Counted from the first letter of the stretch, positions 23,011 to 33,615 are shown. The stretch: 42,806 nucleotides of DNA from Apostichopus californicus (GCA_020650975.1 JAIPMN010005587.1:1-42806), one strand, 5' to 3'. The notes: generated by a model from the letters alone, not told the origin. Numbers and translations are program-made.

Positions 23011-23262
23011 TCTAGGAAGATCTGATAGTATTTTAGAGATCTTCAGTGGACTATTTTGTCAACTATAGAAAGATCGAAGGAGAAGACTGGAGTTCTCTTT
23101 AGCAGAGACAAGATCTCGGATCACCGTTGATCCTAGAGCAATTACACTACAAGCTTGATCTCATACTTGGGGTCTGATCCTTCTCCCTTGATCAAAATCG
23201 GAGAATCAGATCTGGATCTGATCTGTATTTACACTACAGCCTTGATTTCGAGCACCTGATCT
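23011..23262. repeat. GATC-rich cluster with repeated TTACACTAC...TTGAT motif
   Basis: I count 13 GATC tetramers in about 250 bp, where about one is expected. TTACACTACA(A/G)(G/C)CTTGAT occurs near 23144 and again near 23227. The inverted form CTAGTGTAAAAGC follows near 23261. This may be a fragment of a non-autonomous DNA transposon built of short internal repeats. No complete terminal inverted repeat was found. Confidence 0.45.
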
Positions 23263-23714
23263 AGTGTAAAAGCACCCTATATGAACCTGTTTCAACCTGT
23301 AGAATCCCTTAACCTTAACAGCAGATGTTCCAGTCACTTTAGTGTACTTTATAGGAAACAAAAGGATGGTTGTACTTGGCAGTAACTACAGTAGGTGGTT
23401 AATGAATGGCTTTCAGCAAGTAACTGTACCCTACAGTGGGGAGTTGTGAGGGGGAGAGGGATGGGAGATGGTGGGGATGTAAGGGGGTTTGAAGAGACCA
23501 TACGTTGATGGGAAGGGGACTATATAGTTTGGTACGTTTAGCACTGTGATATGAAACCATTGGTATTGATACACCATATACACTTATTTCCATCATGTAT
23601 ATAATTAGTTTGAAAGCAGGCCTAGCTCAGAGCTCATGACTGTAATTACATCTTTTGCTCATCAAACTTAGAAATCTTTCAATGAGACACGACAGTGGGA
23701 ATGACATCTATAGG

Positions 23715-24200
23715 TTACCGGAGGTGGCACGTTGCCCCGTAACTCAAATAATACCGCAAACGGAAAGGTGAAACCGCCCGCCGTAATTATCTGTTTACTC
23801 TGCTGTGTTCGTGGGCTAAAAGCTTGCGTTATTACCGAGAAAATCGTTCCGCAGAGCGGCAGAGATCAATGCCCCTTACTGTACGTTGAAAGGATCGTAT
23901 TGCAAATTACTGTAGCATGTAATTAAGTTGGATTCTCAATTCAATATGGGAAAAGAAAAAAAAGATTAATTGCATCCAGAATGATGCCGACTTGTGACCA
24001 ATTAATTGTCCCTTTCGGTAGTAACCAGATACAAACCTCACGGAATGATCTATCCAAGGTAATCGGGAGGCAGCACATAGGCAATGCTTCTGCCATTTAC
24101 AGTCATGCATCGCGTCCCCATGGACCGAGAAGTTTTCATTGGAGACTTAGACGATTAATTGATTGTGAGGAGCCATTTCATGATATTGACATAGTTTCGT
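23715..24200. promoter_or_regulatory. CpG-dense island followed by homeobox-type AT words; candidate regulatory element
   Basis: The left part (23715-23905) has about 16 CpG in 190 bp (for example CCGCCCGCCGTAATTATC and GTTCCGCAGAGCGGCAG), the highest density in the window. The right part has several homeodomain-like sites (TAATTAAG, CCAATTAATTG, CGATTAATTGATTG). The frames at 23732, 23907 (minus) and 23981 overlap and lack motifs. I infer an enhancer or distal promoter. Confidence 0.4.
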
Positions 24201-24255
24201 GAGAAACATATTAATGTTCTGCTGTTCTGTATTTGTTAATCTCTGTTGGGCTCTG

Positions 24256-24309
<54 letters not shown>
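24256..24309 (+). repeat. Run of 54 A
   Basis: An uninterrupted A homopolymer preceded by GGGCTCTG and followed by CCTTGG. No AATAAA lies in the preceding 40 bases and no retrotransposon body is recognisable upstream. It may be a poly(A) tail of an old retroposon or an expanded homopolymer, and its length is uncertain. Confidence 0.9.
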
Positions 24310-24313
<4 letters not shown>

Positions 24314-24384
24314 GGAAGAATTGAAGCCAAAAATGATTATGAATTTCAAACAGATGAAAGAATTTCCTTAGCTTTTTGGGAGCA

Positions 24385-24460
24385 CATCAGCAAATAAATT
24401 GCTTTACTAATTATCAAATCATATGATTTGATAATTAGTAAAGCAATTTATTTGCTGATG
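24385..24460. repeat. Perfect 76-bp palindrome with no spacer
   Basis: The left arm 24385-24422 (CATCAGCAAATAAATTGC...) and the right arm 24423-24460 (...GCAATTTATTTGCTGATG) are exact reverse complements over 38 bases. The centre is CATATG. Pairing stops immediately outside, with A facing A. Transcribed, it would give a loop-poor 38-bp hairpin; as DNA it could extrude a cruciform. Confidence 0.98.
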
Positions 24461-24860
24461 ACTTCCTGTCTGACACAATACTTTAATAGGAAGATAACCA
24501 GGGATACAGTGTAAGCAGAATAAAGACTAGTTGAGTATAAAACCAGCACTGAATTTATAAACTGTAGGATAATTAGCTAAGTTTGCAATATTATTTTAAA
24601 CTTTTAATTTATAAAGTACTTTTAAAATCCATTCGAGTCATTTTGATCCCTCATATTTTTTTTTAATTTATTTATTTTTTTATTTATTTTTTTATTGACA
24701 GTTGACTCTGTGATAAATACACCTTAGGGGTGTTTCAAGAATAAAACTTGTCTTGATTATGTGTATTTCGTTGTATTTTTTCCCTGGTTTTTTTTTCTGT
24801 GGCTAGGTTGAATAAATTTGTTTCCTAAGGAAGATGGATGAGATAACTTAAAAGTATTAA
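24461..24860. other. AT-rich non-coding sequence
   Basis: There is a T/A-rich low-complexity tract at about 24655-24700. Nothing else recognisable. Confidence 0.4.
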
Positions 24861-26890
24861 GTTCAGTATAAAAATTTGCCATGACTGCTAAACTGTCCCA
24901 TAGGTGGATTTTTCTGGTCTTTCTCAAGCTGGATGAAGCCAAGGTTGGAGATGATCTTGCAATGGGTTGCGTCATTTCCATCTGATTTTCTAAGTAATGA
25001 GAAAATTCTACCACATATTGAATAGATTTTGGCCAATATGTATATTTTTAGCAAACTCTATTATTATAGTTAGAACTTTTCTGACTATCACTCATAATGA
25101 GCACATGCATACATCTAATTATAAGGATACATTTTCAATTATTGTAAAATGCAATTTCTGAAGTTCTCAGAAGTCAATTATGAAGTAAGAGGATGAGAAA
25201 ACTAAACACAGCTGGGTTCATCTGGGATGGATGTATTGAATCACTACATATCAAATTGCAATGGAAAAGGAATATTGCTTATTACAGCATGGGGATTCAT
25301 AATTTAGTGTTAAAAAGTTTGTCTAGCAGATTTGAAGGCACTATATTTTGTCTCTGTTACCAAGCTTACTGTACTGTACACCAAACTGGCGTAACATCTG
25401 TGAAATATTTTACAGCAATTTTTCCACTTTGTGTACGTAGCATTTTGTCTCGGCCAGTGTTTTCTGATACATTATTCCCTGTAAGTCGTACACAAAACTA
25501 TATGCATGCACTTACTTCATAAATAAGTGAAATTAAATAATAATGACCAGATACTGTTATGTAACTAGCAAGAAATCAGTAATAGCATTTTTACTGGCCA
25601 TAGCATTTTCAGTCTCTCATATATTGATAAGCAGATTGGTGTTATTGTTTCAAACGTATTGCCACTTTTGAAAAAAGCACAATTTTCTGGTCTTTGTCAA
25701 ACTCTGCATGAATAAGGCAATTAAGCAGATGAAGAAACATCTTAAACATCCTTGTAGCAAGCTGGATATGATTTATGAGTCAATGTATAATGCCATTAAC
25801 CAGATATTGGCATTTATAGATTGTAGGTATTATTAAAGCAAAAGCCAGTTAGAATTTATCGGCCATTGCATTTCTGGTCTCTCATATACTTGAGCAGATG
25901 GGTGTTCTTTTAAGTGTCCGCCCAAATCAGTCCTCTGGTCTCTCTCAATATCTCAAGTCAATATAGAAGAGGATGTAGGTGGAAGAAAAAGAACCATTGG
26001 TATGATTGATATGTAATACATACATCTAAAACTGCTACACTCTTTTGAATATAATAATAATAATAATAAATTACATTTATATAGCGCTTGTTACAGCATT
26101 TCAAAGCGCTTTACAAAGTAGGAAAGAGACAAAGGAAACCAAGGCAAAAAGAAACTAGAAATATAGGATAATTCGATCCAACCAAACAGTAAGTTACAGG
26201 TACATCCCGGCACCTACATTATGGAGGTGGGGAGAGGGTGCATTTATCAGCAAATATATACTGACTGAATGGACCTAGCAATAGCCATTTAGAATTTAAT
26301 TGCCATAGCATTTCTGATCTCTCTCTATCTATGACCAGATGCGGTGTTGTATTAAACATTGTGCACTTTCAATCATATGTGAATAGATGTCATCGTCTAA
26401 AGTCTTCTGGTCTGTCTCAAGCTTCTCAAGTCAATTAAGAGTTCGATAAAGAAAAAAACTTGATGTTTACAAGACATGATTGATGTGGAATGCATGCATC
26501 TAACACTACATATTTACAGTTTCATACTATGTAGAAAGATACAATGGTCAGCAGTATAGTGTACACACAGGGTACTTACTGTAGAGCAGGGGGTCATTTT
26601 ATCAGTAAGTTTGTACCAATATTCCATATATTGGCTGATATGGACCTAGCAGTAGCCATTTAGAAGTTAGTTGCCATAGCATTTCTGGTCTCTCTCTATC
26701 TATGACCAGATGGGGTGTTGTTTTAAACATCGTGCACTTTCAGTAAAATTAAAAAAGGCAGCTTGGACTAAAGTCCTCTGGTCTGTCTCAAGCTTCTCAG
26801 GTCAATTAAGGGGATGAGAAAAACTTGAAGTTTAAATAAGAAAGGAATTTGATGTGTACTGAATGCAACTAGAGTTGGCAAGGTCTTAAC
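24860..26890 (+). repeat. Irregular large-unit tandem repeat, at least five diverged copies
   Basis: The anchor GCATTT(C/T)(T/C)GGTCTCTC-like block occurs at 25603, 25868, 26308 and 26679. A second anchor, TCT(G)GTCT(G/T)T(C/G)TCAA, occurs near 24910, 25690, 25935, 26407 and 26778. It is followed by TTCTCA(A/G)GTCAATTAAG and GATGAGAAAA, also seen alone near 25160-25205. The last two copies are the most alike (period about 371 bp). The 25868-to-26308 interval is long because a LINE-type tail has inserted there. Confidence 0.8.
26046..26228 (-). mobile_element. LINE/SINE 3' end with (ATT)n tail, inserted in the tandem repeat
   Basis: Read on the minus strand it contains AAGCGCTTTGAAATGCTG, then CAAGCGCTATATAAATG and a (ATT)n tail at 26046-26060. 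This is the 3' terminus layout of CR1-like LINEs and their dependent SINEs. The inner part (26110-26228) includes a GGATCGAATTATCC stretch resembling a weak B box, so a SINE is possible. The inner boundary is approximate and was set by where the host repeat resumes. Confidence 0.6.
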
Positions 26891-27058
26891 AGTTATATGT
26901 ACAGACCATCTAGCTAGGTCATCCTTAACCAATAGCCAAGCTGCCTGGGATTGTACAGTATTTAATCCCCCTGCGAAAAGCATTCTCCCAAATTGAGCTT
27001 TTTGTAGGAATAATGTCAGAAGGTCTAATATATATAAAATGAAGTAATTTTTGTGTTT

Positions 27059-27072
27059 GGGGGGGGGGGGGG
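27059..27072 (+). repeat. G14 run
   Basis: Fourteen consecutive G, followed by AGGACC. Confidence 0.85.
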
Positions 27073-27499
27073 AGGACCTCAATACCCCATCCCTACATAT
27101 AAATTGACTTCAACGACCTCAGACGACACCCCCTCCATTTCAAACTCCTGGATCTGCACCTGGTAAGACAGTTTTATCAATATCTGACTAATGTTCATAC
27201 ATGTATATATATGTCATTTAAATTGGCAAAATGTGAAAGAAAGCTAGGTCACAATTTCATCAAACATAATAGTTACAAACACTCTCCTGGTTCAAAGACT
27301 CAAGAAAAATGTAAATTGGTTCGACAGAGATAATTAAGTACAAGCTCACACTCTAAACCCATAAGTTTGAAAATTAATCCCCTGAAAACCTCATCTATCA
27401 TAATTTAAAGTACTTAGCCAGTCTATACCATATATTGTGCGACTTACTTTATAAGTTTGCCCTGCTTATAACCTGAGTGTGGTTGATTAAAGTGCTTGG

Positions 27500-28050
27500 A
27501 AGAGGTGAGAAATTGGTTTCAATTACTTCTCGCCAGAGACAAGATACTTTATTAGTCCAATGTAAAACGTAGAAACCAATCTGTGCCAATCGAGAGCTTT
27601 TTTCTCTCATCTTTCTCCCGGTTACTGTTTACGATTTCGTTTGACTCAGTAATGTCGTCCGTAGAAAGAAAGTCACCACTCATTAATGTCACTCTCCGCC
27701 TGACAACTTGTTTTCATGTCTGAGTCGAAGACTGCTGCGAAGATGACAACAGTGTGTGGAGTCAACAACCTCTTCTTCTCCGCTCCGGAATTCTGTCCGG
27801 CGAGAAGGAAACGGGATTCAGTCGGGTGAAAAATGAAGTGTGTGGTGAAAAATAAACTCCTAGTGATAAAAGCCAAAACGAAAAAGAGGATTTACTTGAA
27901 TACGTCAATTAATCTGGAAGTAAACAGGAAACCCATCCAGGTGTGTAAGGAGTGTACTCACGTTATAGGAACGTGGCGGAGGAGATGCAGGGAGCAGGAG
28001 ATGCACGGAGCAGGAGATGCACGGAACTGATTACTGCCACGATAATTCAC
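27500..28050. promoter_or_regulatory. CpG-dense island, candidate promoter or enhancer
   Basis: I count roughly 27 CpG in 550 bp, including TCCGCTCCGGAATTC and TCCGGCGAG. Overlapping frames (27673-27876 minus, 27833-28030 plus) show no domain. A 16-17 bp unit containing GGAGATGCA(C/G)GGAGCA is repeated about three times at 27981-28024. TCCAGGTGTG near 27937 resembles a T-box/E-box-type site. An unrecognised first exon is also possible. Confidence 0.35.
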
Positions 28051-29385
28051 AATGACATATATGCTCTTCTTAAAGACACTATATATAGTCTGAGAATCTC
28101 ATTTTAATCTTGATTAAATCAAAGATTGAGGTATTAAACAATCAAGAAGTATAAAAGAGATTAAAATATCAAAATTAATGAAGGATAAAGGACCACCTAC
28201 TGCAAAAGGAAGATATACTTATACATCATTGTAATTAACTTTGCAAATGAAACTGAAAATTAATTTCAAAAGTTAGGCTTCTTTTTTAAATGTCTCATCT
28301 GGTCCTTTTACAGGACTCATCCTGCTTTTTTTTAAGGCATTCTTGAGGTACTAAGTTGCTACTTTTGACAGTTAAGAATACTTTAATAATTTAATGATTA
28401 TTTACTTTAATTATAATTCAAGTATTATTGTAACCCTGAGTTTCCTGATTGGATCCTCATTCTATCCCAGAAGTTTATTTGGTCTTTTCAAAGTTGCTAA
28501 TAAATAATTTCCTAGTCATTTTTACATCCTCATTTACAAGAAGATTTAGCTTATTCATAGAGTGTGTAGGTTAGCATTGTCACACCTGTAGCTAGAGGGA
28601 CCGACCTGGGGGAGGGGGCAAATCGATGCAGATGGATCGCCATCCCTGGGGGAGGGGTCTAAGGGGAGGCTTAGATGTCAAATAATGCAATCTTTTCCAT
28701 CTTTTTCCCCCCTACATTTGTATTCCATGTTTCTGTTTGTATACAACCTTACCTTTGCTTTATTGAGCTAGAAATTTCGAACAAACAAATAAATAAAAAT
28801 TGGGGGGAATTAATGGCATATGCACCCATTCCTGAGCATTGCACTAAGTATAGCAACGCCAGTGAAACTGTTTTCTGAACATACTGTATGAGAGATAACT
28901 AGCAATATTTAATCCTTTTAGACTTCCAGTAAATCAAATTGTGAATATTCTTAGTCATAATTGCTGCAGGGTCTACTTCCATTGTCTTAGGATTCTCCGA
29001 AGAATATTTTCACCCTCATTTTTGCTGGTATACTTTCTATTTCTCTGAGTGGTGCACGTTGTGAAGAGAAAATTACATCGATAAAAGTTTGAGTGTGTTG
29101 TATATTTTGATTTCAAGTATCGACTAGATTAATTTGGTCTTGTTATTTGTGAAACAAAATTGAATGCAATTTTATTTTTTATATAAAAATTGTCATATCT
29201 TTTTAATGCAGCTCCTTAGAAGATCAAACAACCAATTTTTAGTCTTCTTAGATCAAATAGCTTGACATGTCAAGATTCATTTCAGATGGAGATGAATTGA
29301 TGTTACTATTTAGTTGTAATTGCTTTTGTAACTGAAAGAAACTGAAGATTAATATAAGCTCTTTTCTGAATATACCTCCCCATCC
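28051..29385. other. AT-rich non-coding sequence
   Basis: There is a 10-bp inverted repeat ATTTTAATCT/AGATTAAAAT near 28102 and 28155. A repeated CCTGGGGGAGGGG motif occurs near 28606 and 28645. The frame at 28675-28878 has no motif. Confidence 0.4.
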
Positions 29386-29460
29386 CACCTGGAGGTCTTC
29401 CTCCTCCCTCTCTCCCTCCCCCCTTTTCATCCCTTCCCCTCTCCCCTTCATAATCCCCTG
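29386..29460 (+). repeat. C/T-rich polypyrimidine tract
   Basis: About 75 bases that are almost entirely C and T (CCTCCTCCCTCTCTCCCTCC and similar). It could form triplex DNA. The minus frame over it reads only G, E and R and is compositional. Confidence 0.75.
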
Positions 29461-31031
29461 CCTTGTTTAGTCTACAGTTACATAGGAATGAAGACGAAAT
29501 TTGTGAGTTAAATTTCTATGGATAAAGTCCCCTTTTAACCCATTTTTATTAATGCATTATTCTACCCATGCATGCTACCCTTAATATTAATACCTTTCAT
29601 AAGTGAACAAAAAAAAATGAGCCTTCAGAATATATTCCTGTTTCCATGGTAAAGCAAGATATCTCTAATAGCAGTGATTGTAGGAATTAGTTTCATTCTA
29701 TTAATATGCATAGTCAGGATATATTGATCCTTCCATTACACCAAATACGTGTTTGTTTTTATCTCCCTCTTGTCGTTGGGCGCCTAAAAAAACACTTTGC
29801 GTGCGGATTACCGTATTTATAACCTTTAGGGTGCACTACTGGGAGCTTTATTCTAAATCCCTGTCGCTGATTAACAATAAAATCTACCCAAAAGAATAAA
29901 AGGGAAAGAAGAAAGAAAGAGAGATGCACATTCAGCAGATAGAGTGTCTTGTATGAAAGAAGAAATTGTAAAAGTTTGAAAACATTTGCAGTAATTTGAG
30001 ACCTGCTCTAGAGTTTTATTGCAATGGTTAGAAATTCAAATTGAATAAACCATGATCAGCTCTAACTGAATTGAGGGAGTTATCTTAAAGGCATAGAACA
30101 AATCTGGATGTTTATGACAAAATAACATAATGCTGCAGGGTTTTTATTTGTGTGATATTTAAAAAAAAATTTTTTTATTATTGTCATCTTTAATGAGGGT
30201 AGTCCTACTCAGTGCAGAAGCACTGCTTTCCAGAGGAGCCCTCATATATAGGGCCTTTAGGGCCTTTAGATATAGTGCCTTTAGGTCATTGCGATGCGTT
30301 GAAGGTTACGAGATGTTACTTGTTGTGTTTTACACAGCCTTTAATACTAGATGCAGCTCTGTGTAAAATTCCATATTCAGTCTCTAATTGTGGCTGTTTC
30401 ACCGTGTTTGTCTAGGGACGCAATAAAATGGAATTAGTGAATCAAATTGAAAAAATGAAAATGATTGACTTAGGAATTACTTTTAAGTGGAAAATTGATA
30501 TCTGTTCATGACAGCTATAGACACCTAAGTGGTTCTATTTGGAAAAAAAAGACAGATTAATTTAGTATTTAAAGTTATGTAAAGTGGATTATTATATTCT
30601 CAAAAGATGTGGTATATTATGTAATATTGTGTGGAGAGCCTTGTGTGGAATCATATACAACCAAGTACAGTTTATATGTATATATATATGATAAGGATGG
30701 TTGTTAAAAAGAAGTTACAGGTCAAATAAGGTAAAGGAGTGACCAGAATCAGGCCAGCGACCTTCATACTTTTCTTGATACTAGACTGCACTAACCAGAG
30801 CAAGACTGTATTTTTCACACTTTTTGTCTGGTGTCAAGGTAGCTTATATTTTGAAATACATATAAACACAGAGTAAATTCTCTTTGCAAAATCTATCATG
30901 GCTATTCTGCACGTACTTGACCTATTAGCAAGTACCATCAAAAAATATTTCTTTCAAACAATGGTCAAACTAAATAATTGTGCATGACGATATTTACCTA
31001 CCGTTCTGGCTGACCAGCATGACAGATTGTA
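29461..31031. other. Non-coding sequence, one small CpG-containing patch
   Basis: A patch at about 29765-29890 (GTCGTTGGGCGCC, TTGCGTGCGGATTACCG) stands out from its AT-rich flanks. GGCCTTTAGGGCCTTTAG is a short tandem repeat near 30250. No exon recognised. Confidence 0.35.
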
Positions 31032-31205
31032 ACTTTTGAACCACTCCAACCCCCCCCCCCCCCACTAGTCAACCCAAGTGTTTTCTAGTTTTTAGTCGAA
31101 TGGAAAGAGGATNNNNNNNNNNACTTTTGAACCACTCCAACCCACCCCCCCCCCCCACTAGTCAACCCAAGTGTTTTCTAGTTTTTAGTCGAATGGAAAG
31201 AGGAT
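31032..31205. other. 10-N assembly gap flanked by duplicated contig ends
   Basis: N bases occupy 31113-31122. The 81 bp to the left (31032-31112) and the 83 bp to the right (31123-31205) are the same sequence except at the C run (14 C versus CCCA plus 12 C). This is what an unmerged overlap between adjacent contigs looks like. The duplication is probably not real. Confidence 0.9.
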
Positions 31206-31485
31206 TAGACCTAATATTAAATTATTGTCTCTTTCTTTTTTCATTTTCTTTTTCCTCCATTTATTGATAACTCTAGAATCATATATGACCAATAACCTTG
31301 GTACTTTCATACTAGATGCTACAAATTATATACACGTCATAACACAATAACAGTTGTTCTAAGAAAACAGCACTATAGATCGAACGAGATTAACAGAAAA
31401 GAGAATCGTATGTCCCGAAGGCTTGTTTAAGCTGCATGAAGTTTACTTTTACTAGGATATCGATGTTGTGTGTACTTTTTTACAC
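31206..31485. other. Non-coding; possibly LINE 3' flank
   Basis: This lies directly beyond the stop of the minus-strand LINE fragment, so part of it may be the element's 3' UTR. No clear A-tail (T-run on plus) marks the end. Confidence 0.3.
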
Positions 31486-31800
31486 TCATTGTAAACTTAA
31501 ATTTATAGAAAAAAAATCCTCTACAACAGGAATACATTTATTCAATTTACATTGAAAGATGAAATGCTTCATATATAAAATAAGAAAATTGTACGGGTGA
31601 CCTACATCGACACCGAAACCAAGTAGGATATCCTGCTTGGAGAAGAAGAATTGCTTATTTAATAACTTAGCCACAACCACTAATATAAAAGCGGATGTCA
31701 AACTACATTCCCAGAACAGATGTTCTACACTTTCAATCTGCGTATCGCAAAAGGTACAGTTTGGAGAGTTGGATTTTCCCATGATATGAAGAAGTTTGTT
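31486..31800 (-). pseudogene. L1/Tx1-like LINE ORF2 C-terminal fragment (zinc-knuckle end)
   Basis: The 98-codon frame reads NSPNCTFCDTQIESVEHLFWEC near its start. This is a C-x2-C-x8-H-x4-C arrangement (residues 9, 12, 21, 26) as in the zf-RVT domain after the reverse transcriptase of non-LTR elements. The remainder, with NFLILYMKHFIFQCKLNKCIP, matches the very C-terminal helix of L1/Tx1-type ORF2 proteins. The frame extends six codons upstream of the first Met to a stop at about 31801-31803. No reverse transcriptase or endonuclease domain is recognisable further upstream on that strand, so the copy is 5'-truncated or decayed. It is a retrotransposon relic, not a host gene. Confidence 0.8.
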
Positions 31801-32549
31801 TTACTGGAATATAACTAACTATTCACTGTACACTGATGGGTTTTAGATCTTTACAAAATACCAGTGCAAATAAGTAGAAAACACTGAATGTTGTAGTTAA
31901 AATTGTCAATTAACTATGGTTATATTTTGAAGCCACCGAGTTGACAGATTTAGTACAAGGGGGAGAAAATATGAAAGATTTCCTATATGACCCTTTTGTT
32001 AACATTCTGTTCAAGGGCTTGACATAAGCCTCAAAATGGGCACGGAAAAATGCCACTGGTAGGTTCCAATTGTGAAGGGCATCACTGCAAAAATGAATCT
32101 GAGGAAGGGCACTGACAGCAAGTTTGGTCGACGCTATTCTTACATCATTTGAGTGAATCGGAAATGCCGAAACGGAAAACAGAAAACAGAGTCTTAATCG
32201 AATAAAGCAAGTCAAGTTTCACATGACAAAGTCAATGACATTTTACTGTGTGATTTCCCTCGCATACAGTTAACTCAATGGAGAAGTCCCATTGATTTAA
32301 ACTGTCTTTAACTAAAAAGAACAATGAAGAGCAAAGTCCTTTGCAAAGGAAGAATAAAGAACGATCTCACTGATATTTATGTTTGTATTGTAAATATAAT
32401 AGATATTGTCCACCGAAACGCTTAAGAAAGTGCAAAAAATCGTTGAATCAAGCCACTGCATTGCGAAGGATGAATCAACCAAATTCTCCCCAAGATTTTT
32501 GAGTCACTCTATAATGTAACTTTAGTGTACTACTCGCAATGTACAGGGC
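31801..32549. other. Non-coding; upstream of LINE relic
   Basis: The minus frame 31910-32215 (101 codons) has no LINE motif that I can identify, though it may be decayed element sequence. GGGCAT(C/G)ACTGCAAA occurs at about 32078 and 32570. Confidence 0.35.
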
Positions 32550-32663
32550 ACCGACGGCAAAACATAAAGGGCATGACTGCAAACTATTACCGTCGGCGAG
32601 GCATAATTTGTAGAGGCACCTCGGCAAACAGCAACCTGGGCACGATGGCATTTTGCCGTCGGT
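32550..32663. repeat. Foldback with 13-bp perfect inverted repeats; MITE candidate
   Basis: ACCGACGGCAAAA (32550-32562) and TTTTGCCGTCGGT (32651-32663) are exact reverse complements 88 bases apart. Inside are ACCGTCGGCGAGGCA and GGCACCTCGGC, which give a second, imperfect inverted pairing. No target-site duplication could be confirmed. It may be a small miniature transposon or a structured RNA element. The plus frame 32525-32716 is incidental. Confidence 0.6.
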
Positions 32664-33350
32664 TATGGCAAGTCCTATTGTTCCATTTGAAGAATTACAT
32701 TGTTCTTTCAGTTTAAGTTTAAAGATCAATAGGTGGGTATAATACAGTTCGTCTGTCATTTCATAGGTTACAGAAGGACGCAATTTTCATTCCCAAACTT
32801 AGATGTAAATTCTTCAATAAGGAACGTGCACACCATAAATAGTGTCTGACCATCGCTTCAAGCCTTAGGCAAATTTTTCCAACATTTCTACTCATGCCTT
32901 CCAACTTTTTGTACATGTATATCATATATATATGTATTAGTACCAAATAATATACCCATATATTTGGTGATCTTTTATGCATTAGCTGCTAAACTCAATG
33001 AGTGACAAGTATAATCTGCAACCATGAAGAAAAACTGAGATTAAAATACTCATATCACTCTTTGGTTCTGCAACTTTTACCGAAGACCTTGGTCACAATA
33101 AAGCTAACCTTGAGCAAGCTTGATATGCATGCATACTGTACTAACCTACCAACCTACCTACCAGGCATATTATTATATCATACGTGCAAGGTGACATGAC
33201 TCTAACCATTATGACCTACTACTGTATTGGAAGCCAATGACCTGGAAGTCTTTTTAGAAATTTGTAGTGAAAAAAAATCAATGTCAATCATTAATACAGT
33301 ATGTATGTATTCAATGCAATGGTTATGTATAGCAATTGAACAATCAATGA
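32664..33350. other. Non-coding sequence
   Basis: AT-rich with short ATAT and ACCTACC repeats. Several overlapping short frames lack motifs. The AATCAATGA at 33342-33350 is the probable left target-site duplication of the adjacent SINE. Confidence 0.4.
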
Positions 33351-33606
33351 GTGTATGTATTTTAGATCCTCCTGCAAGCAGGAACTCGCGAAGAAGCCTC
33401 ATTGGCTTATCAAAGCCTCAAGCTGACCGAAGTCAGTCTCTTAGATTCATATTTAACGTCCATGATTATGAATCGTCAATTGTCAACAACTCTGTAACTG
33501 GACGACATACATTAATCTTGGAGTGACTCGAACTGGGGACCTTATGATTGGAAGGCACCGGCATTATAACCACTGAGCTAACACTCCTTTATAATGATAA
33601 TGATAA
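33351..33606 (-). mobile_element. tRNA-derived SINE, copy 2, near full length
   Basis: Read on the minus strand, a tRNA-like head (33587-33520) starts GGAGTGTTAGCTCAGTGG. The A box TAGCTCAGTGGTTA maps to 33567-33580 and the B box AGTTCGAGTCACTC to 33521-33534. The unrelated body continues to about 33353 and ends in ATACATAC. AATCAATGA lies at 33342-33350 and again at 33607-33615, consistent with a 9-bp target-site duplication. The head has a weak T-stem, so it is a SINE promoter and not a working tRNA gene. The body matches copy 1 at 17731 closely. Confidence 0.88.
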
Positions 33607-33615
33607 AATCAATGA

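Noticed and set aside
29248..29451. Minus-strand protein with a GERE-rich start
   Set aside because: It is a direct translation of a polypyrimidine tract.
31910..32215. Extension of the LINE reverse transcriptase upstream
   Set aside because: No conserved reverse transcriptase motif could be identified in this 101-codon frame.
33520..33587. A functional tRNA gene
   Set aside because: A and B boxes and part of the acceptor pairing exist, but the T-stem does not pair well and the sequence continues into a repeated SINE body.
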